A DNA stretch of 64,000 nt from DASSHA01 sp035693145 (GTDB taxonomy: Bacteria; Chloroflexota; Limnocylindria; Limnocylindrales; CSP1-4). This document shows, in pieces, positions 37,147 to 46,505 of the stretch (position 1 is its first letter; each line of letters opens with the position of its first letter). A program made the translations under genes and the position numbers. Below the pieces are notes generated by a model. The model was not told the DNA's origin and searched no databases. It was given only the letters and a program-made list of their open reading frames with translations. Location of the stretch: contig DASSHA010000161.1 of assembly GCA_035693145.1 (NCBI GenBank), forward strand, positions 1-64,000, given 5' to 3'.

Positions 37147-38226
37147 TCAGTGGACGGACAGGACGGGCTGCAGGCTCGATTCGGCGCGAACGCTCATCCG
37201 GGCGGCGACGATGCTCGCCAGCTGCCGGAGCGCAACGGCCGCCGGACCGGGCTCGCGCTGGGCGACGGCCGGGACGCCGACGTCGCCGCCCTGGCGGACG
37301 GTCACGTCGAGCGGGACGCCGCCGAGGTAGTCGATCCCCTGCTCCTGCGCGAACCGCTCGCCGCCGCCGCGACCGAAGATCTCCGTCTCCTCGCCGCAGT
37401 GCGGGCAGACGAACGCGCTCATGTTCTCGACGATCCCGATGATCGGGACGTTCATCCGCCGCAGCATCGCCGTCGCCTTGCGGACGTCGGACAGGGCGAC
37501 CTCCTGTGGCGTGGTGACAAGGACGGTGCCCGAGACGGGGACGGACTGGGCGAGCGTGAGCTGCGCGTCGGAGGTGCCCGGCGGGAGGTCGATGACGAGG
37601 TAATCGAGCTCGCCCCAGTCGACGTCGCGCAGGAACTGCTGGATCGCGCCCCCGACGAGCGGGCCGCGCCACACGATCGGCTGACCTTCCGGCACGAAGA
37701 ACTGGATCGAGATGACCTTCACGCCGTGGCGCTCGAGCGGCGTGATCTTGTTCGATTCCGACGCCTTCGGCTGTCCGTCGACGCCGAGCATCTGGGGGAT
37801 GTTCGGGCCCGTGATGTCCGCATCGAGGAGGCCGACAGACGCGCCGGCCTGGGCGAGCGCGACGGCGAGGTTGACGCTGATCGTGCTCTTGCCGACGCCG
37901 CCCTTGCCGGACGCAACGGCGATGATGTTCTTCACGCCCGGCAGCAGCTGCTCGGGCCGCGGAGCGGCAGCTCGACGGACCGTTGCCGACCACCCGACCT
38001 GCACGTCGGTCGCGCCGAGCGGCGCGAGGACCGTTCGGACGTTGGACTCGATCTCGTCCTTGAGCGGACAGGCGGGCGTCGTGAGCTCGATCGTGAACGC
38101 GACGCGGCCGCCGTCGATCGCGAGGTCGCGGATCATGTTGCGGGTGACGAGGTCGCCGCCGAGCTCGGGCTCCTGCACCTGCCGGAGCGCATCGAGGACG
38201 GCAGCCTCGCTCAGGGTCGTCATCAT
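37147..38226 (-). CDS. apbC: Mrp/NBP35-family iron-sulfur cluster carrier ATPase
   Basis: 359 residues. An N-terminal MIP18/DUF59 domain (ALRQVQEPELGGDLVTRNMI) is followed by the deviant Walker A GKGGVGKSTISVNLA, the LDADITGPNIPQMLG switch and the C-terminal VCPHCGEETEIFG with the CxxC that binds the bridging cluster. It carries or delivers 4Fe-4S clusters to apoproteins. Two ATG codons (38226, 38223) start the frame. It is divergent from the polyamine-type ABC operon. Confidence 0.94.
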   Translation of the reverse strand: MMTTLSEAAVLDALRQVQEPELGGDLVTRNMIRDLAIDGGRVAFTIELTTPACPLKDEIESNVRTVLAPLGATDVQVGWSATVRRAAAPRPEQLLPGVKNIIAVASGKGGVGKSTISVNLAVALAQAGASVGLLDADITGPNIPQMLGVDGQPKASESNKITPLERHGVKVISIQFFVPEGQPIVWRGPLVGGAIQQFLRDVDWGELDYLVIDLPPGTSDAQLTLAQSVPVSGTVLVTTPQEVALSDVRKATAMLRRMNVPIIGIVENMSAFVCPHCGEETEIFGRGGGERFAQEQGIDYLGGVPLDVTVRQGGDVGVPAVAQREPGPAAVALRQLASIVAARMSVRAESSLQPVLSVH

Positions 38227-38385
38227 CTTGGGTAGGTCATCCGTGCGGAGAGTCGGCCAGAGCCGCGCCTCACATCGTACCCCCGTGTCCCCGATCGCCC
38301 GGCAGCAGCGACTCGGGTCCGGGACAGCGCGAATTTCGCACCGATTGGCCGATTTCCGCACGAACTCCGCCCGCGCCTGCGGTCC

Positions 38386-38414
38386 TTGACACCCCTTTTC
38401 CTCGGACCTACGAT
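38386..38414 (+). promoter_or_regulatory. strong promoter of the polyamine-type ABC operon
   Basis: TTGACA at 38386-38391, a 17-bp spacer and TACGAT at 38409-38414 make the best sigma-70 type promoter in the window. It predicts a leader of about 100 bases before the GTG at 38519. Confidence 0.7.
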
Positions 38415-38518
38415 CCCGCCACCGTCGGGCCGGAGCGCGCGGGGGTCCGCGGCCTTGGGACGAGGTCGGCCCGGGTCGCGGCCGGACTCCCACGCGAGGA
38501 CGAGGAGAGCGAGGGAAC

Positions 38519-39688
38519 GTGCCCGCCGTCCGCCTGGTCGACGTCACGAAGCAGTTCGGCGACGTCGTCGCCGTCGACGGGATCAACCTCGAGGTCGACG
38601 ACGGCGAGTTCTTCTCGCTCCTCGGGCCCTCGGGCTGCGGCAAGACCACGACCCTCCGGATGATCGGCGGGTTCGAGCAGCCGACGGGCGGGCTCATCGA
38701 GCTCCAGGGTCGTGACGTCACCTGGCTGCCGCCGTACCAGCGCAATGTCAACACGGTCTTCCAGAGCTACGCGCTCTTTCCCCATTTGTCGATCTTCGAG
38801 AACGTCGCGTTCGGGCTGCGCCGTCGCGGCGTGGCCGGCGCGGAGGTTCGGGCGCGCGTCGGCGAGATGCTCGAGCTCGTCGAGCTGCCGGGCTACGAGA
38901 AGCGCAAGCCGAACCAGATCTCGGGCGGCCAGGCCCAGCGGGTCGCGCTCGCTCGCGCGCTCATCAATCGGCCGGCCGTCCTGCTCCTCGACGAGCCGCT
39001 CGGCGCGCTCGATCTCAAGCTCCGGAAGCAGATGCAGGTCGAGCTCAAGCGGATCCAGCGGGAGGTCGGGATCACGTTCATCTACGTGACCCACGACCAG
39101 GAGGAGGCGCTCACGATGTCGGACCGGATCGCGGTGATGAACCGCGGCCGGTACGAGCAGCTTGGCGATTGCGAGTCGCTCTACGAACGCCCCTCCACGA
39201 GGTTCGTCGCGGGCTTCCTCGGCGTGAGCAACCTCCTCCCGGTGACGATCGAGGGAACCGACGGCGAGTACGCGATCGGCCGCATCGACGCTGGCTCGAC
39301 CCTCCGGCTGCCGCGCACGCTGGCGAACGGTCACCGCCAGGTCGAGCTCGGCGTTCGACCCGAGAAGATCCGGCTGCACGAGCCGAGCGAGGAGCTGGTG
39401 GCCGGCCTGAACCGGCTCGCGGGTGTCATCCGCGACGCGTCCTACACGGGCGCCAGCACGCAGTACATCGTCCAGACCGCGAGCGGTGCCGAGCTGACCG
39501 TGTACGAGCAGAACGTCGAGCGGGCCAGCCGCGCCGAGCTGTGGGCGGCCGGCGAGGACGTCGTCCTCGGCTGGCTCCCCGAGCACACCTTCGTCGTCGC
39601 GGGCGACGACGATCCGACCGAACCGCTCGAACCGCCAGCCGAACCCTCCCAAGCGGTGTCTGCGCAGAGTGCAAGAGGAGACGCATGA
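38519..39688 (+). CDS. potA: spermidine/putrescine-type ABC transporter ATP-binding protein
   Basis: 389 residues. Walker A GPSGCGKTTTLRMIGG, signature ISGGQAQRVALARAL and Walker B LLLDEPLGALDLKL are intact, and a C-terminal TOBE domain (LGVRPEKIRLHEPSEE) is present. The GTG follows an AGAGCGAGGGAAC purine-rich ribosome site. It powers the importer whose other parts follow directly; the binding-protein ATG overlaps its stop. Confidence 0.92.
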   Translation: MPAVRLVDVTKQFGDVVAVDGINLEVDDGEFFSLLGPSGCGKTTTLRMIGGFEQPTGGLIELQGRDVTWLPPYQRNVNTVFQSYALFPHLSIFENVAFGLRRRGVAGAEVRARVGEMLELVELPGYEKRKPNQISGGQAQRVALARALINRPAVLLLDEPLGALDLKLRKQMQVELKRIQREVGITFIYVTHDQEEALTMSDRIAVMNRGRYEQLGDCESLYERPSTRFVAGFLGVSNLLPVTIEGTDGEYAIGRIDAGSTLRLPRTLANGHRQVELGVRPEKIRLHEPSEELVAGLNRLAGVIRDASYTGASTQYIVQTASGAELTVYEQNVERASRAELWAAGEDVVLGWLPEHTFVVAGDDDPTEPLEPPAEPSQAVSAQSARGDA

Positions 39689-40950
39689 GCGACCTGGATC
39701 CACGGCTTCAGACGGCGATCAGCCGGCGGGCAGTCCTCAAGGGCGGGGCCCTCGCCGGGTTCGGCGCGTTCCTGGCGGCCTGCGCCGGCGTCGACACCTC
39801 GGGCGCGCCGAGCACGAGCAGCGGGACGGGCTCCGTCGGGGTGCCGACACCACCGCCCGTCTCGGTCGCGCCGTCCGTCGCCCCCACGGCGAAGACCGTC
39901 ACGGGACCGCTCAAGTTCGCCAACTGGGCCGCCTACATCGACCTGACCGGAAAGGCGGCCGACGAGGAGAAGTACGCACCCGGCTCGTCGCCGTCACTCG
40001 AGGAGTTCAAGAAGAAATACAAGGTCGACGTCGATTACGAGGAGAAGATCGAGGACAATCCCTCGTTCCTCAGCCAGATCCAGCCCGCGTTCGTCGCCAA
40101 CGTGCCGACAGGCTGGGATCTGATCGTCATGACGGACTCGTTCGCGGCCGAGATCATCAGCAAGGGCTGGGCGGAGAAGATCGACCAGGAGAACGTCCCG
40201 AACTGCACCGGCAACCTGCGCGACGCCCTCCGCAACCAGCCCTGGGATCCGGGCAACGACTATCACTACCCGTGGCAGTCGGGCATGACCGGCGTCGGCT
40301 ACAACGCCAAGGCGCTGAAGGACAACGGCATCGCCGCGCCCAAGAAGATCGCCGACCTCTGGAACATGCCGGCCAACAAGGTCGAGTTCCTGACCGAGGC
40401 GCGCGACACCTTCGGGCTCACGCTGCTCAAGCTAGGGATCGATCCGGACCCGGCGAAGGTGACCGCCGACGATCTCCAGAAGGTCCACGACGACATCCAG
40501 CCGCTCGTCGACAAGGGCCTGAAGTTCCTCGGCCAGGGCTATCTCGAGTCGTTCGGTGCGAAGAACGTCTGGGCGGGCTACGTCTGGTCCGGCGACCTCG
40601 CGTCCTCGGGCGGCGAGGACGACATGTTCGTCTTCCCGGACGAAGGCGTGATGATCTGGACGGACAACATGATCATCCCGAAGGGCGCCGCGAACAAGTA
40701 CACGGCGGAGCTCATGATGAACTGGGTCTACGATCCGAAGGTCGCCGCGGACATCGCCGACTACGTCTACTACGTGTCGCCGGTGAAGGACATCGGCGAC
40801 CTGATCAAGAAGCTCGATCCGGGCGCCGAGAGCAATCCCCTCCTCTTTCCCGACGACGCCGTCGTCGCCAAGTCGCACAGCTTCCAGTTCATGAGCCCCG
40901 AGCTCGAATCGAAGATGAACGACCTGTTCGCGGACCTGCGCGGGACGTGA
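39685..40950 (+). CDS. potD: PotD-like substrate-binding protein (Tat/lipoprotein signal)
   Basis: 421 residues. The start SRRAVLKGGALAGFGAFLAA then CAG has a twin-arginine motif with a lipobox Cys near residue 33, so it is probably exported folded by Tat and lipid-anchored. The body (GPLKFANWAAYIDLTGKAAD, WDLIVMTDSFAAEIISKGWA, GVMIWTDNMIIPKGAANKYT) is the PotD/PotF pattern for polyamines. The following aminotransferase gene fits amine or GABA use. ATG at 39685 sits in AGAGGAGACGC context. Longer starts fall inside potA. Confidence 0.88.
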   Translation: MSDLDPRLQTAISRRAVLKGGALAGFGAFLAACAGVDTSGAPSTSSGTGSVGVPTPPPVSVAPSVAPTAKTVTGPLKFANWAAYIDLTGKAADEEKYAPGSSPSLEEFKKKYKVDVDYEEKIEDNPSFLSQIQPAFVANVPTGWDLIVMTDSFAAEIISKGWAEKIDQENVPNCTGNLRDALRNQPWDPGNDYHYPWQSGMTGVGYNAKALKDNGIAAPKKIADLWNMPANKVEFLTEARDTFGLTLLKLGIDPDPAKVTADDLQKVHDDIQPLVDKGLKFLGQGYLESFGAKNVWAGYVWSGDLASSGGEDDMFVFPDEGVMIWTDNMIIPKGAANKYTAELMMNWVYDPKVAADIADYVYYVSPVKDIGDLIKKLDPGAESNPLLFPDDAVVAKSHSFQFMSPELESKMNDLFADLRGT

Positions 40951-40975
40951 TCGTTCGCCAGCGTCTCGCGCAGCG

Positions 40976-41869
40976 GTGACGACCGCCGCCGCGCCGCCCG
41001 CCAGCGGCCGCATGCGTCGCCGGGTCCTGCACCTGACGCCGTACCTCCTCCTCGTGCCCGGGCTGCTCTGGCTGCTCGTGTTCTTCGTTCTGCCGATGAT
41101 CCAGATGTTCACCTATTCGGTGGCCAGGGGGTCGCTCGACACCGGCGGATTCCGGCTCGTCTGGACCGCCGACAACTACGCCGCGGCCATCGCCCGGTAC
41201 GGCCGTCAGTTCGTCAACTCGATCACGTTCGGTGGGCTCGCGACGATCCTGACGCTCGCGATCGGCTTCCCGGTGGCCTACACGATCGCGTTCCGCGGTG
41301 GGCGCTTCAAGAACCTCCTGCTGTTCGTCGTCATCGCGCCGTTCTTCACGAGCTTCCTGATCCGGACGATCTCGTGGAAGATCCTGCTCGGCGACGAAGG
41401 GCCGGTGCTCGGGCCGCTCAAGCACGTCTTCAACGTCCTGCCGGGCGACTTCTCGGTCATCTTCACGCCGGTTTCGCAGCTCGCCGGGCTCACCTACAAC
41501 TTCCTGCCGTTCATGATCCTGCCGCTCTATGTCGCGCTCGAGAAGATCGACCCGCGCCTCATCGAGGCCGCGCAGGATCTGTACGCCAGCAACGTCGGTG
41601 CGTTCCGGCGGGTGACCCTGCCGCTCGCGCTGCCCGGCGTCTTCGCCGGGACGCTGCTGACGTTCATCCCGGCGATGGGTGACTACGTCAACGCCGAGCT
41701 GCTCGGGAGCCCCCGGACGCAGATGATCGGCAACGTCATCCAGGACCGGCTGATCATCCAGGGCGACTATCCCATCGGATCGGCGCTCTCGTTCATCCTG
41801 ATGGTCGGAATCGTCGTGGCCGTGGCGGTCTACGCCCGGCTGCTCGGCACCGAGCAGCTGACGGGCTGA
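40976..41869 (+). CDS. potB: ABC transporter permease (PotB type)
   Basis: 297 residues, six helices beginning with YLLLVPGLLWLLVFFVLPMI. The ATPase-docking EAA loop is IEAAQDLYASNVGAFRRVTL. The GTG at 40976 has no strong ribosome site. It pairs with the next permease as the channel for the PotD-like protein. Confidence 0.88.
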   Translation: MTTAAAPPASGRMRRRVLHLTPYLLLVPGLLWLLVFFVLPMIQMFTYSVARGSLDTGGFRLVWTADNYAAAIARYGRQFVNSITFGGLATILTLAIGFPVAYTIAFRGGRFKNLLLFVVIAPFFTSFLIRTISWKILLGDEGPVLGPLKHVFNVLPGDFSVIFTPVSQLAGLTYNFLPFMILPLYVALEKIDPRLIEAAQDLYASNVGAFRRVTLPLALPGVFAGTLLTFIPAMGDYVNAELLGSPRTQMIGNVIQDRLIIQGDYPIGSALSFILMVGIVVAVAVYARLLGTEQLTG

Positions 41870-41878
41870 GCGGCTGGC

Positions 41879-42775
41879 GTGACCGCGACGACGCTCGAAC
41901 CACTCACGACGACGGCGCGCGGTCGCGGTCGCGGTCGCGGGATCCGGCGAACGCTCGCCCGCTGGGCGCTGCCGACGTTCACGGGGCTCGCGATCGTGTA
42001 CCTGCTCATCCCGATCGCCGTGATGTTCCTGTTCAGCTTCAACCGGCTCGACCAGTCCCTCGGCGACGGGCGCTCGAACTACCAGTGGCACGCCTTCAGC
42101 CTCGACGCCTGGGCCCACCCGTTCGACTGGCCGGGCCTCGCCGATTCGATCCGGATCAGCCTGACGATCGCCGCGCTGTCCACCGTCGGCTCGACGATCC
42201 TCGGCACGCTCATCGGCCTGTCGCTGACGCGCTACTCGTTCCGGGGCCGCGGCCTCATCAACGGGCTCATCTTCCTGCCGATGGCGACGCCCGAGGTGGT
42301 GATGGGTGCGAGCCTCCTCACGCTGTTCGTCGCGACCGTCCTGCCGCCGCTCCGTGGAACGGCGCCGGCGCTCTACCCGACCGGCTTCCTGACGATCCTC
42401 ATCGCCCACGTCATGTTCAACATCAGCTACGTCGTCGTGACGGTGAAGGCGCGTCTCGCCGGGTTCGACCGCCGGCTCGAGGAGGCCGCGATGGACCTCG
42501 GCGCGAACGAGTGGACGACCTTCTGGCGGGTGACATTCCCGCTCATCCTGCCCGGCATCCTCGCGGCGGCGCTGCTGGCCTTCAGCCTCTCGATCGACGA
42601 CTTCGTCATCACGAGCTTCGTGTCGGGTACGACGAACACGTTCCCGATCCTCGTCTACAGCATCCAGAAGAACGCCCTGCCGGTGCAGATCAACGTCATC
42701 GGCTCGGTCATCTTCTTCGCCGCTGTCGCGGTCGTCGCGGTGACGACACTCGTCCAGGCCCGGCGCAACCGATGA
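41879..42775 (+). CDS. potC: ABC transporter permease (PotC type)
   Basis: 298 residues, six helices beginning with LAIVYLLIPIAVMFLFSFNR. The EAA loop is EEAAMDLGANEWTTFWRVTF, typical of PotC. A short tract TTTARGRGRGRGIRRTLARW of basic repeats precedes the first helix, caused by a GGTCGC DNA repeat. Its stop overlaps the aminotransferase start (ATGA). Confidence 0.9.
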   Translation: MTATTLEPLTTTARGRGRGRGIRRTLARWALPTFTGLAIVYLLIPIAVMFLFSFNRLDQSLGDGRSNYQWHAFSLDAWAHPFDWPGLADSIRISLTIAALSTVGSTILGTLIGLSLTRYSFRGRGLINGLIFLPMATPEVVMGASLLTLFVATVLPPLRGTAPALYPTGFLTILIAHVMFNISYVVVTVKARLAGFDRRLEEAAMDLGANEWTTFWRVTFPLILPGILAAALLAFSLSIDDFVITSFVSGTTNTFPILVYSIQKNALPVQINVIGSVIFFAAVAVVAVTTLVQARRNR

Positions 42776-44079
42776 CCGCGGTCACTCCGGCCGCCTGGCC
42801 CGATCCGTCCGCGCTGCCGGCGGTCTGGAGTCGGATCACGAATCTCCGCGTCGACCGCGGCGCCGGCAGCTGGCTGTTCACGACCGACGGGAGGCGCTAC
42901 CTCGACTACAGCTCCGGGATCGGCGTCACGAGCACCGGCCATGCACATCCGCGCGTCGTCGCCGCCGTTCAGGCACAGGCGGCCAAGCTGCTCCACGGCC
43001 AGCAGAACATCGTCTACCACGAACCGGGGCTGCGGCTGTACGACCGGCTATCGCGGCTGCTGCCCGGCGGGCCATGGGGCGCGTTCCTGTCGAACTCGGG
43101 GGCAGAGGCCGTCGAGGCCGCCGTCAAGCTCGCCCGTGTCGCAACCGGCCGGCCGGCGATCCTTGCCTTCCGCTACGGCTTTCACGGCCGGACGGCGCAG
43201 ACGATGGCCCTCACGTCCGCCAAGGACGTCTACCGTGGGCACTTCGAGCCGCTCCCAGGCAGCGTCTACCACACGGCCTATCCGTACTGCTACCGGGCCT
43301 CCGGCGGGCCGCACGACCCTGCCGCCTGCACCTGCGACTGGGAAGAGCAGCTGGAGCTGACGTTCCACCAGCTCATCTACCCCGAGCACGTGGCGGCGAT
43401 CGTCATCGAGCCGGTGCTCGGCGAGGGCGGCTACATCGTCCCGCCGCCGGGCTTCCTGCCCCGCCTCCGTGAGATCACGCGCCGCCACGGGATCCTGCTC
43501 GTCGCCGACGAGGTCCAGACGGGTTTCGGCCGAACGGGCGAGATGTTCGCTGTGCGGCACTGGGACATCGAGCCGGACATCCTCGTCGTCGCGAAGGGGA
43601 TCGCGTCGGGGCTCCCGCTGAGCGGGATCATCGCCCGGCGCGAGATCCTCGACCGCTTCCCGCCCGGGACCCACGGCGGAACGTACGGCGGCAACGTCGT
43701 GTCATGCGCGGCCGCGAACGCGACGCTCGACGTCATCGAGGACGAGGGGTTGGTTTCGAACGCGCGCGAGCGCGGCCGCCAGCTGCTCGACGGGTTGCGG
43801 GCGATTGCTCCGCGCTACGGCGCGATCGGCGACGTCCGCGGCCTGGGCCTGATGGTCGCGCTCGAGCTGGTCCGGCCGGGCGAGGGTGACGGCCGCGTCC
43901 CGGATGCCGCGCTGACGAAGCGCGTCCAGTCCGAGGCGCTGGATCGTGGGCTCATCGTGCTGACCGCTGGCACGTACGTGAACGTCATCCGCATCATCCC
44001 GCCGCTCGTTACGACGACCGACGAGGTCGACCTCGCGCTCCGAACGCTCAGCGAGAGCCTCGACGCCGCCGGAGCCTGA
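42772..44079 (+). CDS. gabT: class III aminotransferase, 4-aminobutyrate aminotransferase-like
   Basis: 435 residues. The subgroup II signature LLVADEVQTGFGRTGEMFAV and the PLP lysine in ILVVAKGIASGLPLSG are clear. FLSNSGAEAVEAAVKLAR binds the cofactor phosphate. The enzyme transfers an omega-amino group, for example from GABA or putrescine, to 2-oxoglutarate or pyruvate. Its ATGA overlap with potC ties uptake of an amine to transamination. GABA is the best guess; other omega-amino acids are possible. Confidence 0.88.
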   Translation: MTAVTPAAWPDPSALPAVWSRITNLRVDRGAGSWLFTTDGRRYLDYSSGIGVTSTGHAHPRVVAAVQAQAAKLLHGQQNIVYHEPGLRLYDRLSRLLPGGPWGAFLSNSGAEAVEAAVKLARVATGRPAILAFRYGFHGRTAQTMALTSAKDVYRGHFEPLPGSVYHTAYPYCYRASGGPHDPAACTCDWEEQLELTFHQLIYPEHVAAIVIEPVLGEGGYIVPPPGFLPRLREITRRHGILLVADEVQTGFGRTGEMFAVRHWDIEPDILVVAKGIASGLPLSGIIARREILDRFPPGTHGGTYGGNVVSCAAANATLDVIEDEGLVSNARERGRQLLDGLRAIAPRYGAIGDVRGLGLMVALELVRPGEGDGRVPDAALTKRVQSEALDRGLIVLTAGTYVNVIRIIPPLVTTTDEVDLALRTLSESLDAAGA

Positions 44080-44301
44080 GCGCGCGGTGGCGCGAGGCGG
44101 ACGGTCGCGCTGCTTCGCGGCGTTGTCCAGCCGGCAATGACTTCGGCCTCGCCAGCTCGCGTCGTGGCCTGGTGAGACCGAACCACCCGACTTTCGGCCC
44201 GAAGAGGCCTCGTGATCGTCGCCCTGGGACCTGGCAGGCAGCGATCGGACCGGTGAGCGCCGGAACGATGGCCTGCGGGGCAACGCCGCGGCGAGGGCGG
44301 C

Positions 44302-45267
44302 TCAGGCCGGCTCGAGCGGCGGTCGCTCTCCCGGTGCACGGGTCGTGGCGAGGATGTCCCGCGCGACCGATGCCGACTCCTCGACACCGGCGAGCGGATC
44401 GTCGGTTCGGTCCTCGTGCTCGATGCTGAGGCTCCGACCGTAGCCGACCTCCGCCAGTGCCCGAACGAACGCGGTCCAGAACGCGCGATCGTGGCCGCGA
44501 CCGACCGTTCGGAAGTTCCACGCACGGCGCGCCGGGTTCTCGAACGAGCGGACGTCGAGGACGCCGGCCAGGGCGACCTCGCCGGGCACGAGCGCGGTGT
44601 CCTTGAGGTGGACGTGGTGGACGGCCGGCCCGAGGGCCGCGATGCAGGCGAGCGGATCCATCTGCTGCCAGAACAGGTGCGACGGGTCGAGGTTTGCGCC
44701 GATGGTCTCGCCGACCTCCGCGCGCAGCTCGAGGAGCGTCGGGACGTTGAACACGAGCTGGAGCGGGTGGAGCTCGAGCGCGACCCTGACGCCGTGATCG
44801 GCGGCGACAGGGGCGAGCGAACGCCACAGCGTGACCATCTCGTCCCATTGCCGCCGTCGCAGGTCGACGAGCTCGTCCGGCCACGGGTAGACCGGCCAGT
44901 TGACGGTCGTCGCCGACGTGCCGTCGCCCGGGCACCCGGACATCGTCACGACCCGGTCGACCCCGAGCAGCTCAGCCAGGATGAACGTCTCCTCGACGAT
45001 CGCCCGCTGGGCGGCCGCGGTCCGCGGATGGAGGAGCCAGGCGGAGCAATTGAGCGCGGCCAGGTGGAGTCCGCGACTCGCGAGGGCGTCGAGGAGGCGC
45101 GCCCGCTCATCCGGCGATCGCAGCAGGCGCGAGCGGTCGAGGTGCGGCGCCGACGACTGCCCGCCGGTCGAGATCTCGATCGCCGTCGCTCCGATGCGGA
45201 CGGCGACGTCGAGCACGCTCTCGCGCTCGAGGTGCGCGAGCGAATCGGTGTACAGCCCAAGCTCCAT
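44302..45267 (-). CDS. sugar phosphate isomerase/epimerase family TIM barrel
   Basis: 321 residues of the xylose-isomerase-like (IolE/IolI/OiaC) superfamily: MELGLYTDSLAHLERESVLD, the metal ligands near VALELHPLQL, IGANLDPSHLFWQQ, VHHVHLKDTA and LSIEHEDRT. Members are isomerases, epimerases, dehydratases or beta-keto acid decarboxylases. Preceded by AAGGAG. It ends an operon with a GDPD and a Gfo/Idh gene, suggesting cyclitol or sugar metabolism. The 220 bp to the convergent gabT gene hold no gene or clear terminator. Confidence 0.85.
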   Translation of the reverse strand: MELGLYTDSLAHLERESVLDVAVRIGATAIEISTGGQSSAPHLDRSRLLRSPDERARLLDALASRGLHLAALNCSAWLLHPRTAAAQRAIVEETFILAELLGVDRVVTMSGCPGDGTSATTVNWPVYPWPDELVDLRRRQWDEMVTLWRSLAPVAADHGVRVALELHPLQLVFNVPTLLELRAEVGETIGANLDPSHLFWQQMDPLACIAALGPAVHHVHLKDTALVPGEVALAGVLDVRSFENPARRAWNFRTVGRGHDRAFWTAFVRALAEVGYGRSLSIEHEDRTDDPLAGVEESASVARDILATTRAPGERPPLEPA

Positions 45268-45278
45268 GGATGGCTCCT

Positions 45279-46505
45279 TCAGTCCAGCGGGCCGCCTACG
45301 CCGAACACGCCGCGACGGCCGATCGTCGATCCCGTCGCAATGTCGAGCTCGGCGAGACCGGCGATGCCACGGCGATGGACAGGGTGGTCCGCGGGCAGGG
45401 GCAGGTCGACGGACCGTCCGGTCGCGGCCGAGACGTACGCACCGAGTGTCGCGTCGAGCGCACGCGCCCCGTCCTCGACGGTTGCGCCCGCCGGCCGCCC
45501 GTCGATCAGACCCGAGATCAGCTCGCGGAAGGTCTCGAGCAGGCGGACGTTGATCGTCCCGGGTGGGTCGGTGACGACCGGCGTTCGATCCTCGATCGTG
45601 CCGTCCCGGCCGATGGATCGGACCGACGCCAGCGGGGCGAACGGGCCCGTGCCACCGCCGGCATACGCGATCTCGACCCGGCCCAGCGGACCGGACACCG
45701 TCATCCCGCCCGGACCGACGCCCCAGCCGACGTTGACGAGCGCGATCGAACGGTCGGCCTCGTAGCGGCAGAGCGCGACGTCCTCGACCGGCGCGTGATC
45801 CGTCCTGGCGAGGATCTCCGCCGAGACGCGCCGGAACGGCCCGCCGGCGAGCGCCTCGGCAATGTAGACGAGGTGGAGCATGTCCATCAGGACGCCGCCG
45901 CCGCTCACGGCCGCGTCGTGCCGCCAGCCCGGACGCCAGGCCCCGCTTCCAGGCCGATCCTCGACCCCGAGCGCGTTGACGATCGCGATCTCCGGCTCGC
46001 CGATGACGCCGGCGGTGATCGCTGCCCGCGCAGAGAGGATCTCGGGCAGGTGCAGGTAGTTGTGGATCATCGCGACCGGCACGCCGACGTCGGCCGCGGC
46101 CGCCACGAGCGCGTCGGCATCAGCGGGAGCGATTGCGAGGGGCTTCTCGCAGATGACAGCTCGCCCCGCCGCGACCGCGCGTCGAGCGAGCGCCACCCGG
46201 ATGCTCGGCGGCGTCGCGAGGTCGACGACGTCGACGTCGGCGTCCGCGATGAGAGCCTCGGGCGAGGCGTACGTCGCGGCGTCGCCGAGGCCGAGCCGTT
46301 CGGCCGCCTCCGCGCGTCGGTCCGGCGCGGGGTCCGCGACGGCGGTGACCCGGACGAGCTCGGGCAGCGACTCGAGCGCCGGGAGGTGGTGACCGAGTCC
46401 GACGTTGCCGAGCCCGACGAGCCCGAGGCGGACCGGCACCGTGCGGGGTCGCCAGCGCGGCGCCCGGTGTCGGGCGCGCGGAGATGAGACGTTCGCGTCG
46501 TTCAC
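45279..46505 (-). CDS. Gfo/Idh/MocA family oxidoreductase
   Basis: 408 residues. Rossmann motif LGLVGLGNVGLGHHLPAL, EKP motif AVICEKPLAIAP and the GGGVLMDMLHLVYIAEAL catalytic-histidine region identify a sugar or inositol dehydrogenase. GTG at 46505 overlaps the GDPD stop (GTGA). Together with the TIM barrel downstream it resembles the dehydrogenase and inosose-processing pair of inositol or sugar catabolic clusters; the substrate is not known. Confidence 0.87.
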   Translation of the reverse strand: MNDANVSSPRARHRAPRWRPRTVPVRLGLVGLGNVGLGHHLPALESLPELVRVTAVADPAPDRRAEAAERLGLGDAATYASPEALIADADVDVVDLATPPSIRVALARRAVAAGRAVICEKPLAIAPADADALVAAAADVGVPVAMIHNYLHLPEILSARAAITAGVIGEPEIAIVNALGVEDRPGSGAWRPGWRHDAAVSGGGVLMDMLHLVYIAEALAGGPFRRVSAEILARTDHAPVEDVALCRYEADRSIALVNVGWGVGPGGMTVSGPLGRVEIAYAGGGTGPFAPLASVRSIGRDGTIEDRTPVVTDPPGTINVRLLETFRELISGLIDGRPAGATVEDGARALDATLGAYVSAATGRSVDLPLPADHPVHRRGIAGLAELDIATGSTIGRRGVFGVGGPLD

